This document shows positions 8,881-17,273 of a stretch of 64,000 bases of DNA, piece after piece. The stretch is taken from positions 36,832 through 100,831 of the forward strand of contig NZ_JAFGZD010000020.1 of the NCBI RefSeq assembly GCF_017165765.1, given 5' to 3'. A program made the translations under genes and the position numbers. This DNA comes from Pseudomonas capsici. Its GTDB lineage: Bacteria > Pseudomonadota > Gammaproteobacteria > Pseudomonadales > Pseudomonadaceae. Under the pieces are notes generated by a model. It saw only the letters and a program-made list of their open reading frames with translations, had not been told where the DNA came from and ran no database searches. Positions within the stretch are counted from its first letter, which is position 1; every line of letters begins with the position of its first letter.

Positions 8881-10224
8881 ATGCAGTCCAACTTCCGACG
8901 CTCGACCCTGGCCACGCTTCGCGGTTTTGCCTTGTCCGACGATGCCATCACCATTGTTCCCTCTGCCGCTGAATACCGACGCTGCCTGCTGGAGAAGATC
9001 GCTTCTGCCACCCGGCGCATCTACATCATCGCCCTGTATCTGCAACAGGACGAAGCCGGGCAGGAAATCCTCGACGCACTGTATGCCGCCAAGGCTGCAC
9101 GTCCCGAGCTGGATGTCGTGGTGCTGGTCGACTGGTTCCGTGCCCAGCGGGGGCTGATCGGGGCGGGTCGTCAGGCAGGAAACTCGGCCTGGTATCAGGC
9201 GCAGAATCTGGAATACGACGAAGAAGTCCCGATCCATGGCGTGCCGGTGCAGACCCGCGAGCTGTTCGGCGTACTGCACCTCAAGGGCAGCATCATCGAC
9301 GACTGCGTCATCTACAGTGGCGCCAGCATCAATAACGTCTATCTGCACAAGCTCGACAAATACCGTCTGGACCGTTATCACCTGATCCAGAACAGACAAC
9401 TGGCCGATGCCTTCGTGGACATGGTGCAGCGCGAAATCCTGCCATCGCCAGCCGTCCACCGACTGGACCTGCAATCGCCCCCCGACTCACGCAGCCTGCG
9501 TGGCGAGATCAGGGCCTTTCGCAGCAACCTGAAACGCGCCGCCTATGAAACCAGTGCTGGCGACAAGGAAAACGGCGAGCTGCGCATCATGCCACTGCTG
9601 GGCGTCGGCCCGCGCAACCCGCTCAACCGGGCCATCTGCGACCTGATCGCTGCCAGCAAGACGCAACTGACCATCTGCACGCCCTATTTCAACATGCCGG
9701 TGGCAGTGACCCGGGAAATCAATCGCGCCCTCAAGCGCGGCGTGAAAGTCGACATCATCATCGGCGACAAGACCGCCAACGACTTCTTCATTCCTCCCGA
9801 AGAGCCGTTCAAGGTCATCTCTGCCCTGCCCTACCTGTATGAAATCAGCCTGCGTCGCTTCGCCCAGAAGCACAAGAAGGCCATCGCCCAGCACCGGCTA
9901 AACCTGCATCTGTGGAAACACGGCGACAACACGTTCCACCTCAAGGGCGTCTGGGTAGACGAGCGCTATACCTTGCTGACGGGCAACAACCTCAACCCTC
10001 GCGCCTTCAACCTCGATCTGGAAAACGGCCTGTTGATCGATGACCCGAAAGGCCAGTGGATCCAGCCGCGGGAAGCAGAGATTCAACAGTTGATGCAGAA
10101 CACCCAACGGGTTGGCCAGTACGACGAGCTGGATACCCTGGCCAATTACCCCGAAGGCGTGAGCAAGTTTCTGCGCCGGGTCAGCCGGGTCAGGATCGAG
10201 CGGTTGCTGTACCGGATTCTGTAA
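8881..10224 (+). CDS. pssA: CDP-diacylglycerol--serine O-phosphatidyltransferase (phosphatidylserine synthase)
   Basis: Makes phosphatidylserine from CDP-diacylglycerol and L-serine, the committed step to phosphatidylethanolamine. The 447-residue protein is the phospholipase-D-type PssA, as in E. coli (about 450 residues). It has two HKD motifs: HLKGSIIDDCVIYSGASINN near residue 138 and FHLKGVWVDERYTLLTGNNLNPRA near residue 355. Such enzymes have no membrane helices and bind the membrane surface. GAGAGG precedes the ATG. It is a single gene between glpQ and a REP-like hairpin. Confidence 0.95.
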   Translation: MQSNFRRSTLATLRGFALSDDAITIVPSAAEYRRCLLEKIASATRRIYIIALYLQQDEAGQEILDALYAAKAARPELDVVVLVDWFRAQRGLIGAGRQAGNSAWYQAQNLEYDEEVPIHGVPVQTRELFGVLHLKGSIIDDCVIYSGASINNVYLHKLDKYRLDRYHLIQNRQLADAFVDMVQREILPSPAVHRLDLQSPPDSRSLRGEIRAFRSNLKRAAYETSAGDKENGELRIMPLLGVGPRNPLNRAICDLIAASKTQLTICTPYFNMPVAVTREINRALKRGVKVDIIIGDKTANDFFIPPEEPFKVISALPYLYEISLRRFAQKHKKAIAQHRLNLHLWKHGDNTFHLKGVWVDERYTLLTGNNLNPRAFNLDLENGLLIDDPKGQWIQPREAEIQQLMQNTQRVGQYDELDTLANYPEGVSKFLRRVSRVRIERLLYRIL

Positions 10225-10236
10225 CGGGTGGCTTTC

Positions 10237-10277
10237 GCGACTGAAGTCGCCCCTACCGTAGGAGCGATTTCAGTCGC
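10237..10277. repeat. REP-like hairpin
   Basis: Two 20-base arms (GCGACTGAAGTCGCCCCTAC and, after one base, its imperfect complement) match at 18 of 20 positions, the two exceptions being G-U compatible. The 'GTAGGAGCGA...TTCAGTCGC' wording is a common Pseudomonas intergenic repeat. It lies between the convergent pssA and aldo/keto reductase genes and may terminate both. Confidence 0.75.
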
Positions 10278-10283
10278 CAATCG

Positions 10284-11258
10284 TCAGCCCACCAACGCAA
10301 TCAACTGCTGCCTCTGGGCATCGGTCAGCATCGGGCCGAATCCTGCACCGGCATTCTCGGCCATATAGCGCGGGTTGCCGGTGCCGGGAATCACGCAGGT
10401 CACCGCCGGATTGGCCAGCAGGAACTTGAGCGCCAGTTGCGGCCAACTGGTCACTTCCACCTGTCCGGCCCAGCCGGGCAAGGGTTTTTCCTTGAGTCGC
10501 GAGAGCAGGCCTCCGCCGCCAAACGGCCGGTTGCAGATCACCGCCACACCGCGCTCCCGGCACAGCGGCAACAGGCGCTTCTCGGCGTCGCGATCATCCA
10601 GCGCATAGTTGATCTGCAGAAAATCCAGCGGCTCGGCCTTGAGCACGGCTTCCACTTCGTCATAAGCCGACGAGGTGTAATGGCTGATACCGATGTAGCG
10701 AATCCGTCCCTGCTCCTTCCACTCCCGCAGGGTCGGCAGATGGGTTTTCCAGTCCAGCAGATTGTGAATCTGCATCAGGTCAATGCGCTCGGTCTGCAAT
10801 AACCTGAAGGACTCTTCCATCTGCTCGATACCTTCCTTGCGCCCACGGGTCCAGACCTTGGTCGCCAGAAAGGCCGGAGAACGGGGTTCGTGGATAGACA
10901 GCAACTCGCCTGTCGTCTGCTCGGCACGGCCATACATGGGCGAGCTGTCGATAACGCTGCCGCCCGCCGCAAACAGCGCATCGAGTACGGCACGCAATTG
11001 CCTGTAGGCGGGGCTTGAAGTCGCCACATCAAAACCGCGATAAGTGCCTAGCCCGACGACGGGAATGGGTTCGTCACTGGAGGGGATCGCTCGGGTCAGC
11101 ATAGTCTTGCCTTCCTGGGTCAGCTTCGAGGGTGAAGACGGCGAAAGAATGGTCGGTGGCTTTTCGTTCGCAGCGGCGCTGTCGAACGCCAGTGCAGCCG
11201 CCGTTCCAGCAGCCAGAGTGAGCAGCCGCCTGCGGGTGAATCCGGTCGATGAGGTCAT
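10284..11258 (-). CDS. Tat-exported aldo/keto reductase
   Basis: A 324-residue protein with a twin-arginine signal (TRRRLLTLAAGTAAALAFDSAAA) followed by an AKR barrel. The catalytic tetrad is present: Asp and Tyr in VIDSSPMYGRAEQ, Lys in LATKVWTRG, His in LMQIHNLLDW. The NADP-binding end reads TCVIPGTGNPRYMAENAGA. AGGAG lies 7 bases before the ATG at 11258. That ATG overlaps the ligD stop (ATGA at 11255-11258), so the gene is coupled to the end-joining genes. Export of an NADPH enzyme is odd; Tat would carry it folded with bound cofactor. Its substrate is unknown. Confidence 0.85.
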   Translation of the reverse strand: MTSSTGFTRRRLLTLAAGTAAALAFDSAAANEKPPTILSPSSPSKLTQEGKTMLTRAIPSSDEPIPVVGLGTYRGFDVATSSPAYRQLRAVLDALFAAGGSVIDSSPMYGRAEQTTGELLSIHEPRSPAFLATKVWTRGRKEGIEQMEESFRLLQTERIDLMQIHNLLDWKTHLPTLREWKEQGRIRYIGISHYTSSAYDEVEAVLKAEPLDFLQINYALDDRDAEKRLLPLCRERGVAVICNRPFGGGGLLSRLKEKPLPGWAGQVEVTSWPQLALKFLLANPAVTCVIPGTGNPRYMAENAGAGFGPMLTDAQRQQLIALVG

Positions 11259-13768
11259 GGCTTTCTCCTGGTTGGTTCGGCCCCCAGTTGCTTCCACATC
11301 TTTTGCGTAATGCGCTGTCTGTTCTGATACCCCGCCCAGGGATCGGCCCCGAGCTGGCGCAAGCGCTGCTCAAGATTACCAATGTGCCACTGCCGGGAGG
11401 ATTGCAACCCTTCCAGCTCATCACGACGGATGGGCACCGATACCGGAAGCCCGGGCCTGGCGCGCACGGAATAAGCGGTAACCGTACTGCCGCCTCGTGT
11501 ATTGCGCAAATAGTCGACGAAGATCCGGCCGACACGGTTTTTCGGTCCCATCACCGCTGTGAAGCGCTCTGGCAACTGTCGGCTGACGAATTCGGCGATG
11601 GCCCTGGCAAACGCCTTGACGCTATCCCAGTCGGCCTGCCGCGCCAGAGGCACGATGATATGCATGCCTTTGCCACCACTGGTCTTGAGAAAAGCCTCAA
11701 GCCCCAGTTCTTCGAGCACCGCCAGAAGCATTTGCGTGGCTTCGATCATGCTGCGCCAAGGCAAGGCCGGATCGGGATCGAGATCCAGAACCATATGATC
11801 CGGGGTTTCGATCCGCTCGTGGGTCGCGCCCCAGGTATGGAATTCGATGGCGCCCATCTGGATGGCACCGATCAGTGCCTGCACTGTATCGATCTCCATC
11901 AACGGAGCATGGCCGGGGTCCAGGGCCGGGTCCAGTTTATGGATGTGCGGGATGACCAGCCGCTCGGCGTGCTTCTGAAAGAACTGCTCGCCCTCGACAC
12001 CTTCAGGACAACGCAGCAAGGCAACCGGGCGGCTGGCCAGATGCGGCAGAATCCAGTCGGCGATGGATTCGTAGAAATGCGCCAGATCGATCTTCTGCGC
12101 CTTGCTTTCCCGGTCGATGTCCCGCTCAGGATGGCTGATGCCGATACCTGCCACATTGACCTTTTGGGCAGTCCTGGAGGCACTGGGCGCAGTAACCTGC
12201 TGCGGATACTCGCGAACGATATCGCTGGCAGGTTTATCGCTGCGCAAACCCACGAATGTCGCCTGGCGCAGAATGCCCTCACGGGTCCACTGGGCGAACT
12301 CCACTTCACAGACCAGTTGCGGCTCGATCCACTTGACGCTACGGCTCTGCGCCGGGTTGAGCGGCCTGGTCAGAGGAGATGTATCGCGCCACAAAGCCTC
12401 CAAGCGCTTATGCAATTGCTTGAGCAGAGCCGCACTGAAACCCGTCCCGACCCGACCGGCATACACCAGCCCCGCATCTTCGTCATTGACTGCCAGGAGC
12501 AAGGCCCCAAACCCGCTGCGGCTGCCCTGGGGAGCGGTATAGCCGACAATCACGAACTCCTGACGCAACCGGCACTTGAGTTTGATCCAGTCAGCATTGC
12601 GCCTGCTGACATAGGGGCTGCCGACACGCTTGCCGATCACCCCCTCAAGCCCCATAGCGCTGGCACTTTCGATAATGTCCCGATGCCCGGAGCGAAACGC
12701 ATCGGAGTAGCGCAGCAAGCGGCTGCGCTGCTTGTCGAGTACTTGCCTGAGCGCTTCGCGTCGCTCCTCCAGAGGCGTATCGCGCAGGTCCTGCCCTTTC
12801 AAAAAAGGTGCATCGAACAGGTAATAAAGAATGTCCTTGCTGCGTCCGGTCTCGAAGGCATTCTGCAGCGCCTGAAAATCCGGCAACCCCTCTGCATCGA
12901 GAACCACCACCTCACCATCAAGCCAACTGTCCTTGAGTTTCATGGCCTTGAGCGCAGCCACCAGTTCCGGCATGCGCTCGGTCCAGTCATTGCCGTTGCG
13001 AGTCAACAGCTGCACCTCACCGCCATGAAAGCGGGTGAGGATTCGATAGCCGTCGAACTTGATTTCGTAGCGCCAGTCACCTTCGGGAGGCGCCTCTACC
13101 AAAGTCGCCAATTGAGGCGAAAGCTGTTCGGGGAAGGTGGTCTGCTTCGTGGGGCGGGGCTTTTTCGCCGTTTTTTTCTCACTGACGGTCCGCGTCACGC
13201 CCACTTGATTGCCGCTGATCACGCTTTGCGGCTGTTCGCGAGTGATGTCGTATTCGGCAGCAGGCCGGGAGACGGCATCCTTTTCCTTGATCAGCAGCCA
13301 TTGCTCCTTGGCACCGCTGCCTTTGAGGCGCGTACGCACCAGTGCCCAGTCGCCGGTCAGCTTCTCCCCGGTGAGGGTGAACTTGAGCTTGCCCTGGCGA
13401 TAGGACTCTTGCGGATCGCCATGGGGTTGCCAGATTCCCCGATCCCAGACAATCACGTCCCCGCCACCATATTGTCCTTTGGGAATACTGCCCTCGAAGC
13501 TGGCGTAACCCAGAGGATGGTCTTCCACATGAACCGCCAGACGTTTCTGTGTCGGGTCCAGACTCGGCCCCTTGGGCACGGCCCAGCTTTTGAGGGTCCC
13601 GTCGAGTTCCAGGCGGAAATCGTAATGCAGGTTGCGCGCATCGTGTTTCTGAATCACGAAACTCAGTGCCCGTGTACGCGCCTTGCCTTTCCTTTGCGGC
13701 GTTTCAGCAGGTTCGGAGGTGATTTCAAAATTGCGCTTGCGGGTGTATTCGCTGACGGACTTGACCAT
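11255..13768 (-). CDS. ligD: Multifunctional ATP-dependent DNA ligase D (NHEJ)
   Basis: End-processing and sealing enzyme of bacterial non-homologous end joining. About 837 residues carry the three classic domains in Pseudomonas order. The 3'-phosphoesterase comes first (about 20-170; FVIQKHDARNLHYDFRLELDG). The ligase core follows (about 215-510; the adenylated Lys in YEIKFDGYRI, then EGVIGKRVGSPY). The primase-polymerase is last (about 545-837; DHMVLDLDPDPALPW with metal-binding Asp). The ATG at 13768 has GGAG 10 bases upstream; a TTG two codons earlier is possible. The gene is downstream of ku by 21 bp and overlaps the next gene by 4 bp. Full length, no broken motif. Confidence 0.96.
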   Translation of the reverse strand: MVKSVSEYTRKRNFEITSEPAETPQRKGKARTRALSFVIQKHDARNLHYDFRLELDGTLKSWAVPKGPSLDPTQKRLAVHVEDHPLGYASFEGSIPKGQYGGGDVIVWDRGIWQPHGDPQESYRQGKLKFTLTGEKLTGDWALVRTRLKGSGAKEQWLLIKEKDAVSRPAAEYDITREQPQSVISGNQVGVTRTVSEKKTAKKPRPTKQTTFPEQLSPQLATLVEAPPEGDWRYEIKFDGYRILTRFHGGEVQLLTRNGNDWTERMPELVAALKAMKLKDSWLDGEVVVLDAEGLPDFQALQNAFETGRSKDILYYLFDAPFLKGQDLRDTPLEERREALRQVLDKQRSRLLRYSDAFRSGHRDIIESASAMGLEGVIGKRVGSPYVSRRNADWIKLKCRLRQEFVIVGYTAPQGSRSGFGALLLAVNDEDAGLVYAGRVGTGFSAALLKQLHKRLEALWRDTSPLTRPLNPAQSRSVKWIEPQLVCEVEFAQWTREGILRQATFVGLRSDKPASDIVREYPQQVTAPSASRTAQKVNVAGIGISHPERDIDRESKAQKIDLAHFYESIADWILPHLASRPVALLRCPEGVEGEQFFQKHAERLVIPHIHKLDPALDPGHAPLMEIDTVQALIGAIQMGAIEFHTWGATHERIETPDHMVLDLDPDPALPWRSMIEATQMLLAVLEELGLEAFLKTSGGKGMHIIVPLARQADWDSVKAFARAIAEFVSRQLPERFTAVMGPKNRVGRIFVDYLRNTRGGSTVTAYSVRARPGLPVSVPIRRDELEGLQSSRQWHIGNLEQRLRQLGADPWAGYQNRQRITQKMWKQLGAEPTRRKP

Positions 13769-13789
13769 GATCAATTATCTCCGGAGCGC

Positions 13790-14674
13790 TCAGGAAGCCT
13801 TGCTGGCTTTCCTGGTAGCCGGACGCTGCTTGGCAGGCTGCCGGGGTTTGCCTTTGCTGGCCGGTTTGCTGCTCTTCGTTGTGCTCTTGCCCGCGAGGCT
13901 GCGCCTGAGCAGATCGGTCAGATCGATAACATCGGCACTCTGACGTTCCTCTTCGGCGGTATCGGTCCCCACCTCTTCGAGGTGACCTTCCCGGGCCTTG
14001 GTTTCGACCAGGTGCATGATCTTTTCCTGAAACGTGTCGCGGTACTCGTCGGGCTGCCAATCGGCACTCATGTCCTTGACCAGACGCTTGGCCATGTCAC
14101 GCTCGCTCTTGGTCAGAGAGACATCCGTCACCGCTTCGGTCAGTTCGAGTTCGTCCAGACCTCGCACATCGGCTGGCCAGCGCAGGATCACCAGCACCAG
14201 TGCCGAGTCCAGAGGCATGACCGCGGCCAGATGCTCACGGGTATGGAGCACCACATTGGCCAAGGCTACCTTTTGGGTGTCTTTCAGGGTTTCGCGCAAC
14301 AAGGCATAGACCTTGCCGCCCCGCTTGTCCGGGGCCAGGTAATAAGGCGTGTCGATGTTTTGCAAGGGAATCTGCTGGCTGTCGACAAAACCGAAAATCT
14401 CGATGGTCTGTGTCGCTCGCGGGTGAGCAGAGCGGATTTCCTCTTCGCTGAGCACCACATAGCGGTCCTTCTCGTACTCCACGCCCTTGACGATGTTCTG
14501 GCCGGTCACCTCCTTGCCCGTCACCTTGTTGATGCGCTTGTAGCCAACCGGGTCCATGCTGCGCTTGTCGAGCCAGTCGAAATCGACACCCTGGGACGAA
14601 GTCGCCGATACCAGCGCCACCGGAATATGCACCAGCCCGAAACTGATTGCTCCTTTCCATATTGCCCTTGCCAT
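13790..14674 (-). CDS. ku: Ku DNA end-binding protein
   Basis: Homodimeric ring that binds double-strand ends and recruits LigD. The start MARAIWKGAISFGLVHIPV is the conserved Ku opening. The core carries the family pattern (KGYEYEKDRYVVLSEEEI-like, here KGVEYEKDRYVVLSEE). The protein ends in a Lys/Pro/Ser-rich tail from about residue 260, typical of Ku tails that bind DNA and LigD. I chose the ATG at 14674, with GGGAG 7 bases upstream. An ATG seven codons earlier has no site. It is the first gene of ku-ligD-AKR. Stationary-phase control is common for such operons but no clear promoter was identified. Confidence 0.95.
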   Translation of the reverse strand: MARAIWKGAISFGLVHIPVALVSATSSQGVDFDWLDKRSMDPVGYKRINKVTGKEVTGQNIVKGVEYEKDRYVVLSEEEIRSAHPRATQTIEIFGFVDSQQIPLQNIDTPYYLAPDKRGGKVYALLRETLKDTQKVALANVVLHTREHLAAVMPLDSALVLVILRWPADVRGLDELELTEAVTDVSLTKSERDMAKRLVKDMSADWQPDEYRDTFQEKIMHLVETKAREGHLEEVGTDTAEEERQSADVIDLTDLLRRSLAGKSTTKSSKPASKGKPRQPAKQRPATRKASKAS

Positions 14675-14913
14675 TACCTGTCTCCCGTTGCTCATCGTAA
14701 AAAATGACAGGGCTGCGCAGGCAAAAGTTTCGCCTCAGTGACGGGCGTTGCGAGTCAGGGAGAAAACTCGGCCCCGACGGGTGTTCATGCCTCAAGAGAA
14801 TGCAAGTACTAATGATTGCAACAGTGCAATGATGAAAGATAAAAGTTCGAACTCAAGAAATCGGGACTCAAAACGTTATATTCCGCATCAATATCCGAAT
14901 GAGTAGTCATTGA

Positions 14914-15714
14914 ATGAATCAAGGGAATACCTGGCGTGAGGACATCCTTCCGCTTGTCAAACAACTGACCAGTTGGATAGTAGGCAAACCAAGTAAAACG
15001 TTAATCATGGTGGGCATCATGTTAGTGATACCCGGAACGACAGAGCTTATTATTGCCCTGCTTTCTCAGGTTTTTCAGGCACACCTTGGGCACCCACCAT
15101 CAACTACATCAGCAAATGATGTCGGTTACTCACAAATAACGGGAGGCGTTTTACTCTTGATTGGCGTTGCCATGACCCTTTACGAATGGTGGCTACCCCA
15201 TTCTGACAGGCGTAATCAGAATAAAACCTCGGCTGCTGCTGCGCGTCTTCAAGATCAGAAAAATCTGCGCAACAGCTACAAAACCGACAGCAATGCCGAT
15301 CTGCAGACTAATTTTCAGCAGGCTTGGGGGCCAGTCGATGCAGACCCGCAACAAATTTTCAATGTACTGGACTATAAAGCCGACCCTGGCAAAGCGGTAA
15401 GGAGATTCATCAAAGGAATGGCACTCGTAAAAACAGAAAGTAACTGGTTTGCGCTGAAGCACAAATGGATACCGGCAGCATTCTGGATCTATTTTTCATT
15501 CTGTATTCTTTCGTTGGTAGTCAGTGCGCTTAATCTGGTTATCATCGCCGCTCACTTCGCTCCAGGCATGCCTGCTCTGTCGCCCGAAAAGGAATGGACC
15601 TTGGCAGTGCTGGGGATTACTGGCGTGCTGACGCTGATCACATTCAAATCCTTTCTGGATCTGATGCTTGAGTTCGGTAGTGCTGTCAATCTTTGCAAGA
15701 TGCCTCCTCCATAA
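14914..15714 (+). CDS. Hypothetical four-helix membrane protein
   Basis: I do not recognise the family. The 266 residues contain four hydrophobic segments: about 30-50 (TLIMVGIMLVIPGTTELIIALL), about 78-95 (GGVLLLIGVAMTLYEWWL), about 190-212 (FWIYFSFCILSLVVSALNLVIIAA) and about 230-250. A hydrophilic cytoplasmic-looking domain of roughly 90 residues lies between the second and third. It stands alone between ku and a REP palindrome, and its upstream region is AT-rich. Codon use is less GC-biased than its neighbours, which hints at acquisition. Confidence 0.6.
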   Translation: MNQGNTWREDILPLVKQLTSWIVGKPSKTLIMVGIMLVIPGTTELIIALLSQVFQAHLGHPPSTTSANDVGYSQITGGVLLLIGVAMTLYEWWLPHSDRRNQNKTSAAAARLQDQKNLRNSYKTDSNADLQTNFQQAWGPVDADPQQIFNVLDYKADPGKAVRRFIKGMALVKTESNWFALKHKWIPAAFWIYFSFCILSLVVSALNLVIIAAHFAPGMPALSPEKEWTLAVLGITGVLTLITFKSFLDLMLEFGSAVNLCKMPPP

Positions 15715-15803
15715 CATAGCCCCCTCGCAGGCGCTGTGAAACCAGACGCCTGCCAGCAATTCGCAGCCCAATCCACCCAGTGAAATGCTGCGGCGCTATC
15801 TGC

Positions 15804-15930
15804 GTTAAGTGTTGCAAGTCCGTCAGAGGACCGTAGGAGGCAGCTTGCTGGCGACGCCACCGTTGTCGCCAGCAAGCTGCCTCCTACAGCATCATTACCA
15901 GCGCTGTACCAGCCCCCCATAACACTTAAC
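15804..15930. repeat. REP palindrome inside an outer inverted repeat
   Basis: A perfect 23-bp inverted repeat (15833-15855 and 15865-15887, starting GTAGGAGGCAGCTTGCTGGC) encloses 9 bases. This is a common Pseudomonas REP. Ten-base arms GTTAAGTGTT (15804-15813) and AACACTTAAC (15921-15930) flank it symmetrically. The rest of the 420-bp gap before the monooxygenase gene is AT-rich around 15970-16040 and probably holds its promoter. Confidence 0.8.
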
Positions 15931-16133
15931 GAGGACAGAACCAATGCTGCCTCAGAAACAGCTCGCCCCTTTATATTCAATAAAGATATAAAAATATATA
16001 TTTCAGTTCTTTTACGGAATAAATCGCAGCCTTTATAACTGGCACCACTCCCGTGCTGTGAGCCAACTGTCTGCGAGGCAACAGTAGGTACTGTCCAGCG
16101 ATCAACACTGCCTGATCTTCCCAAGGAATTGTC

Positions 16134-17273
16134 ATGAACGTTTTCTGGTTTCTTCCCACCCACGGCGATGGTCATTTTCTGGGTACGACCAAAGGCGCAC
16201 GCCCGGTCACTCTCAATTATCTGAAGCAGGTGGCGCAGGCCGCCGATGACCTGGGCTATCACGGTGTGTTGATTCCTACCGGCCGTTCCTGCGAAGACTC
16301 CTGGGTCATCGCTTCGGCGCTGGTGCCGCTGACCGAACGCCTGAGGTTTCTGGTGGCGATTCGTCCGGGAATCATTTCACCGACGGTTTCAGCGCGCATG
16401 GCTGCGACACTGGATCGCCTCTCAGGCGGTCGCCTGCTGATCAACGTGGTCACCGGTGGCGACCCGGATGAAAACCGTGGCGACGGCAGCTTCCTCGATC
16501 ACAGCGAGCGTTACGAAGTCAGCGACGAGTTCCTGAAAATCTGGCGTCGCGTGCTGCAGGGCGAAGCCGTGGATTTCGAGGGCAAGCATCTGCGCGTGCA
16601 GAACGCCAAGGCGTTGTATCCGCCTATCCAGAAGCCTTATCCGCCGCTGTACTTTGGTGGTTCTTCCGACGCCGCTCATGATCTGGCTGCCGATCAGGTG
16701 GATGTCTACCTGACCTGGGGGGAGCCACCCGCTGCCGTGGCCGAGAAACTGGCCGATGTCCGCGAGCGTGCAGCCCGCAAGGGCCGCACCGTCAAATTCG
16801 GTATCCGCCTGCATGTGATCGTGCGCGAAACCAGCGAAGAAGCCTGGAAAGCCGCCAGCACCCTGATCGAACACATCAGCGATGAAACCATCGCTGCCGC
16901 ACAGAAGTCCTTCGCCCGCTTCGACTCCGAAGGTCAGCGCCGCATGGCTGCCCTGCATGACGGTCGTCGCGACAATCTGGAAATCGCCCCGAACCTGTGG
17001 GCAGGCGTGGGCCTGGTACGTGGTGGTGCAGGGACGGCTCTGGTGGGCAATCCGCAGGAAGTCGCGGCACGCATCAAGGAATATGCGGATCTGGGCATCG
17101 AGAGTTTTATCTTCTCCGGCTACCCGCATCTGGAAGAAGCCTATCGCTTCGCCGAGCTGGTTTTCCCGCTGCTGCCTGAGCCTTATGCCAGCCTGGCAGG
17201 ACGCGGCATCACCAACCTTACCGGCCCCTTTGGCGAAATGATCGCCAATGATCTGCCACCGCAGGCCAAGTGA
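16134..17273 (+). CDS. msuD: FMNH2-dependent alkanesulfonate/methanesulfonate monooxygenase
   Basis: Releases sulfite from alkanesulfonates using FMNH2 supplied by a separate reductase, for growth under sulfate limitation. The 379 residues follow SsuD/MsuD closely: NVFWFLPTHGDGHFLGTT at the start, LIPTGRSCEDSW, SPTVSARMAATLDRLSGGR, LDHSERYE and the flexible-loop region FGIRLHVIVRET. The adjoining SfnR-type activator and the wording INVVTGGDPDENRGDG favour MsuD over SsuD; this choice is tentative. No reductase (msuE/ssuE) or sulfonate transporter is next to it, so those parts must lie elsewhere. The stop overlaps the next gene's start (TGATG). Confidence 0.82.
   Translation: MNVFWFLPTHGDGHFLGTTKGARPVTLNYLKQVAQAADDLGYHGVLIPTGRSCEDSWVIASALVPLTERLRFLVAIRPGIISPTVSARMAATLDRLSGGRLLINVVTGGDPDENRGDGSFLDHSERYEVSDEFLKIWRRVLQGEAVDFEGKHLRVQNAKALYPPIQKPYPPLYFGGSSDAAHDLAADQVDVYLTWGEPPAAVAEKLADVRERAARKGRTVKFGIRLHVIVRETSEEAWKAASTLIEHISDETIAAAQKSFARFDSEGQRRMAALHDGRRDNLEIAPNLWAGVGLVRGGAGTALVGNPQEVAARIKEYADLGIESFIFSGYPHLEEAYRFAELVFPLLPEPYASLAGRGITNLTGPFGEMIANDLPPQAK

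Noticed and set aside
11249..14707. 1,152-codon open frame on the plus strand
   Set aside because: Lies opposite ku and ligD, both of which carry complete motifs; a product of high-GC codon bias.
16039..16058. CTGGCACC...GTGCTG upstream of the monooxygenase as a sigma-54 promoter
   Set aside because: Twelve bases separate GG from GC; sigma-54 promoters need ten, so it does not fit despite the neighbouring sigma-54 activator.
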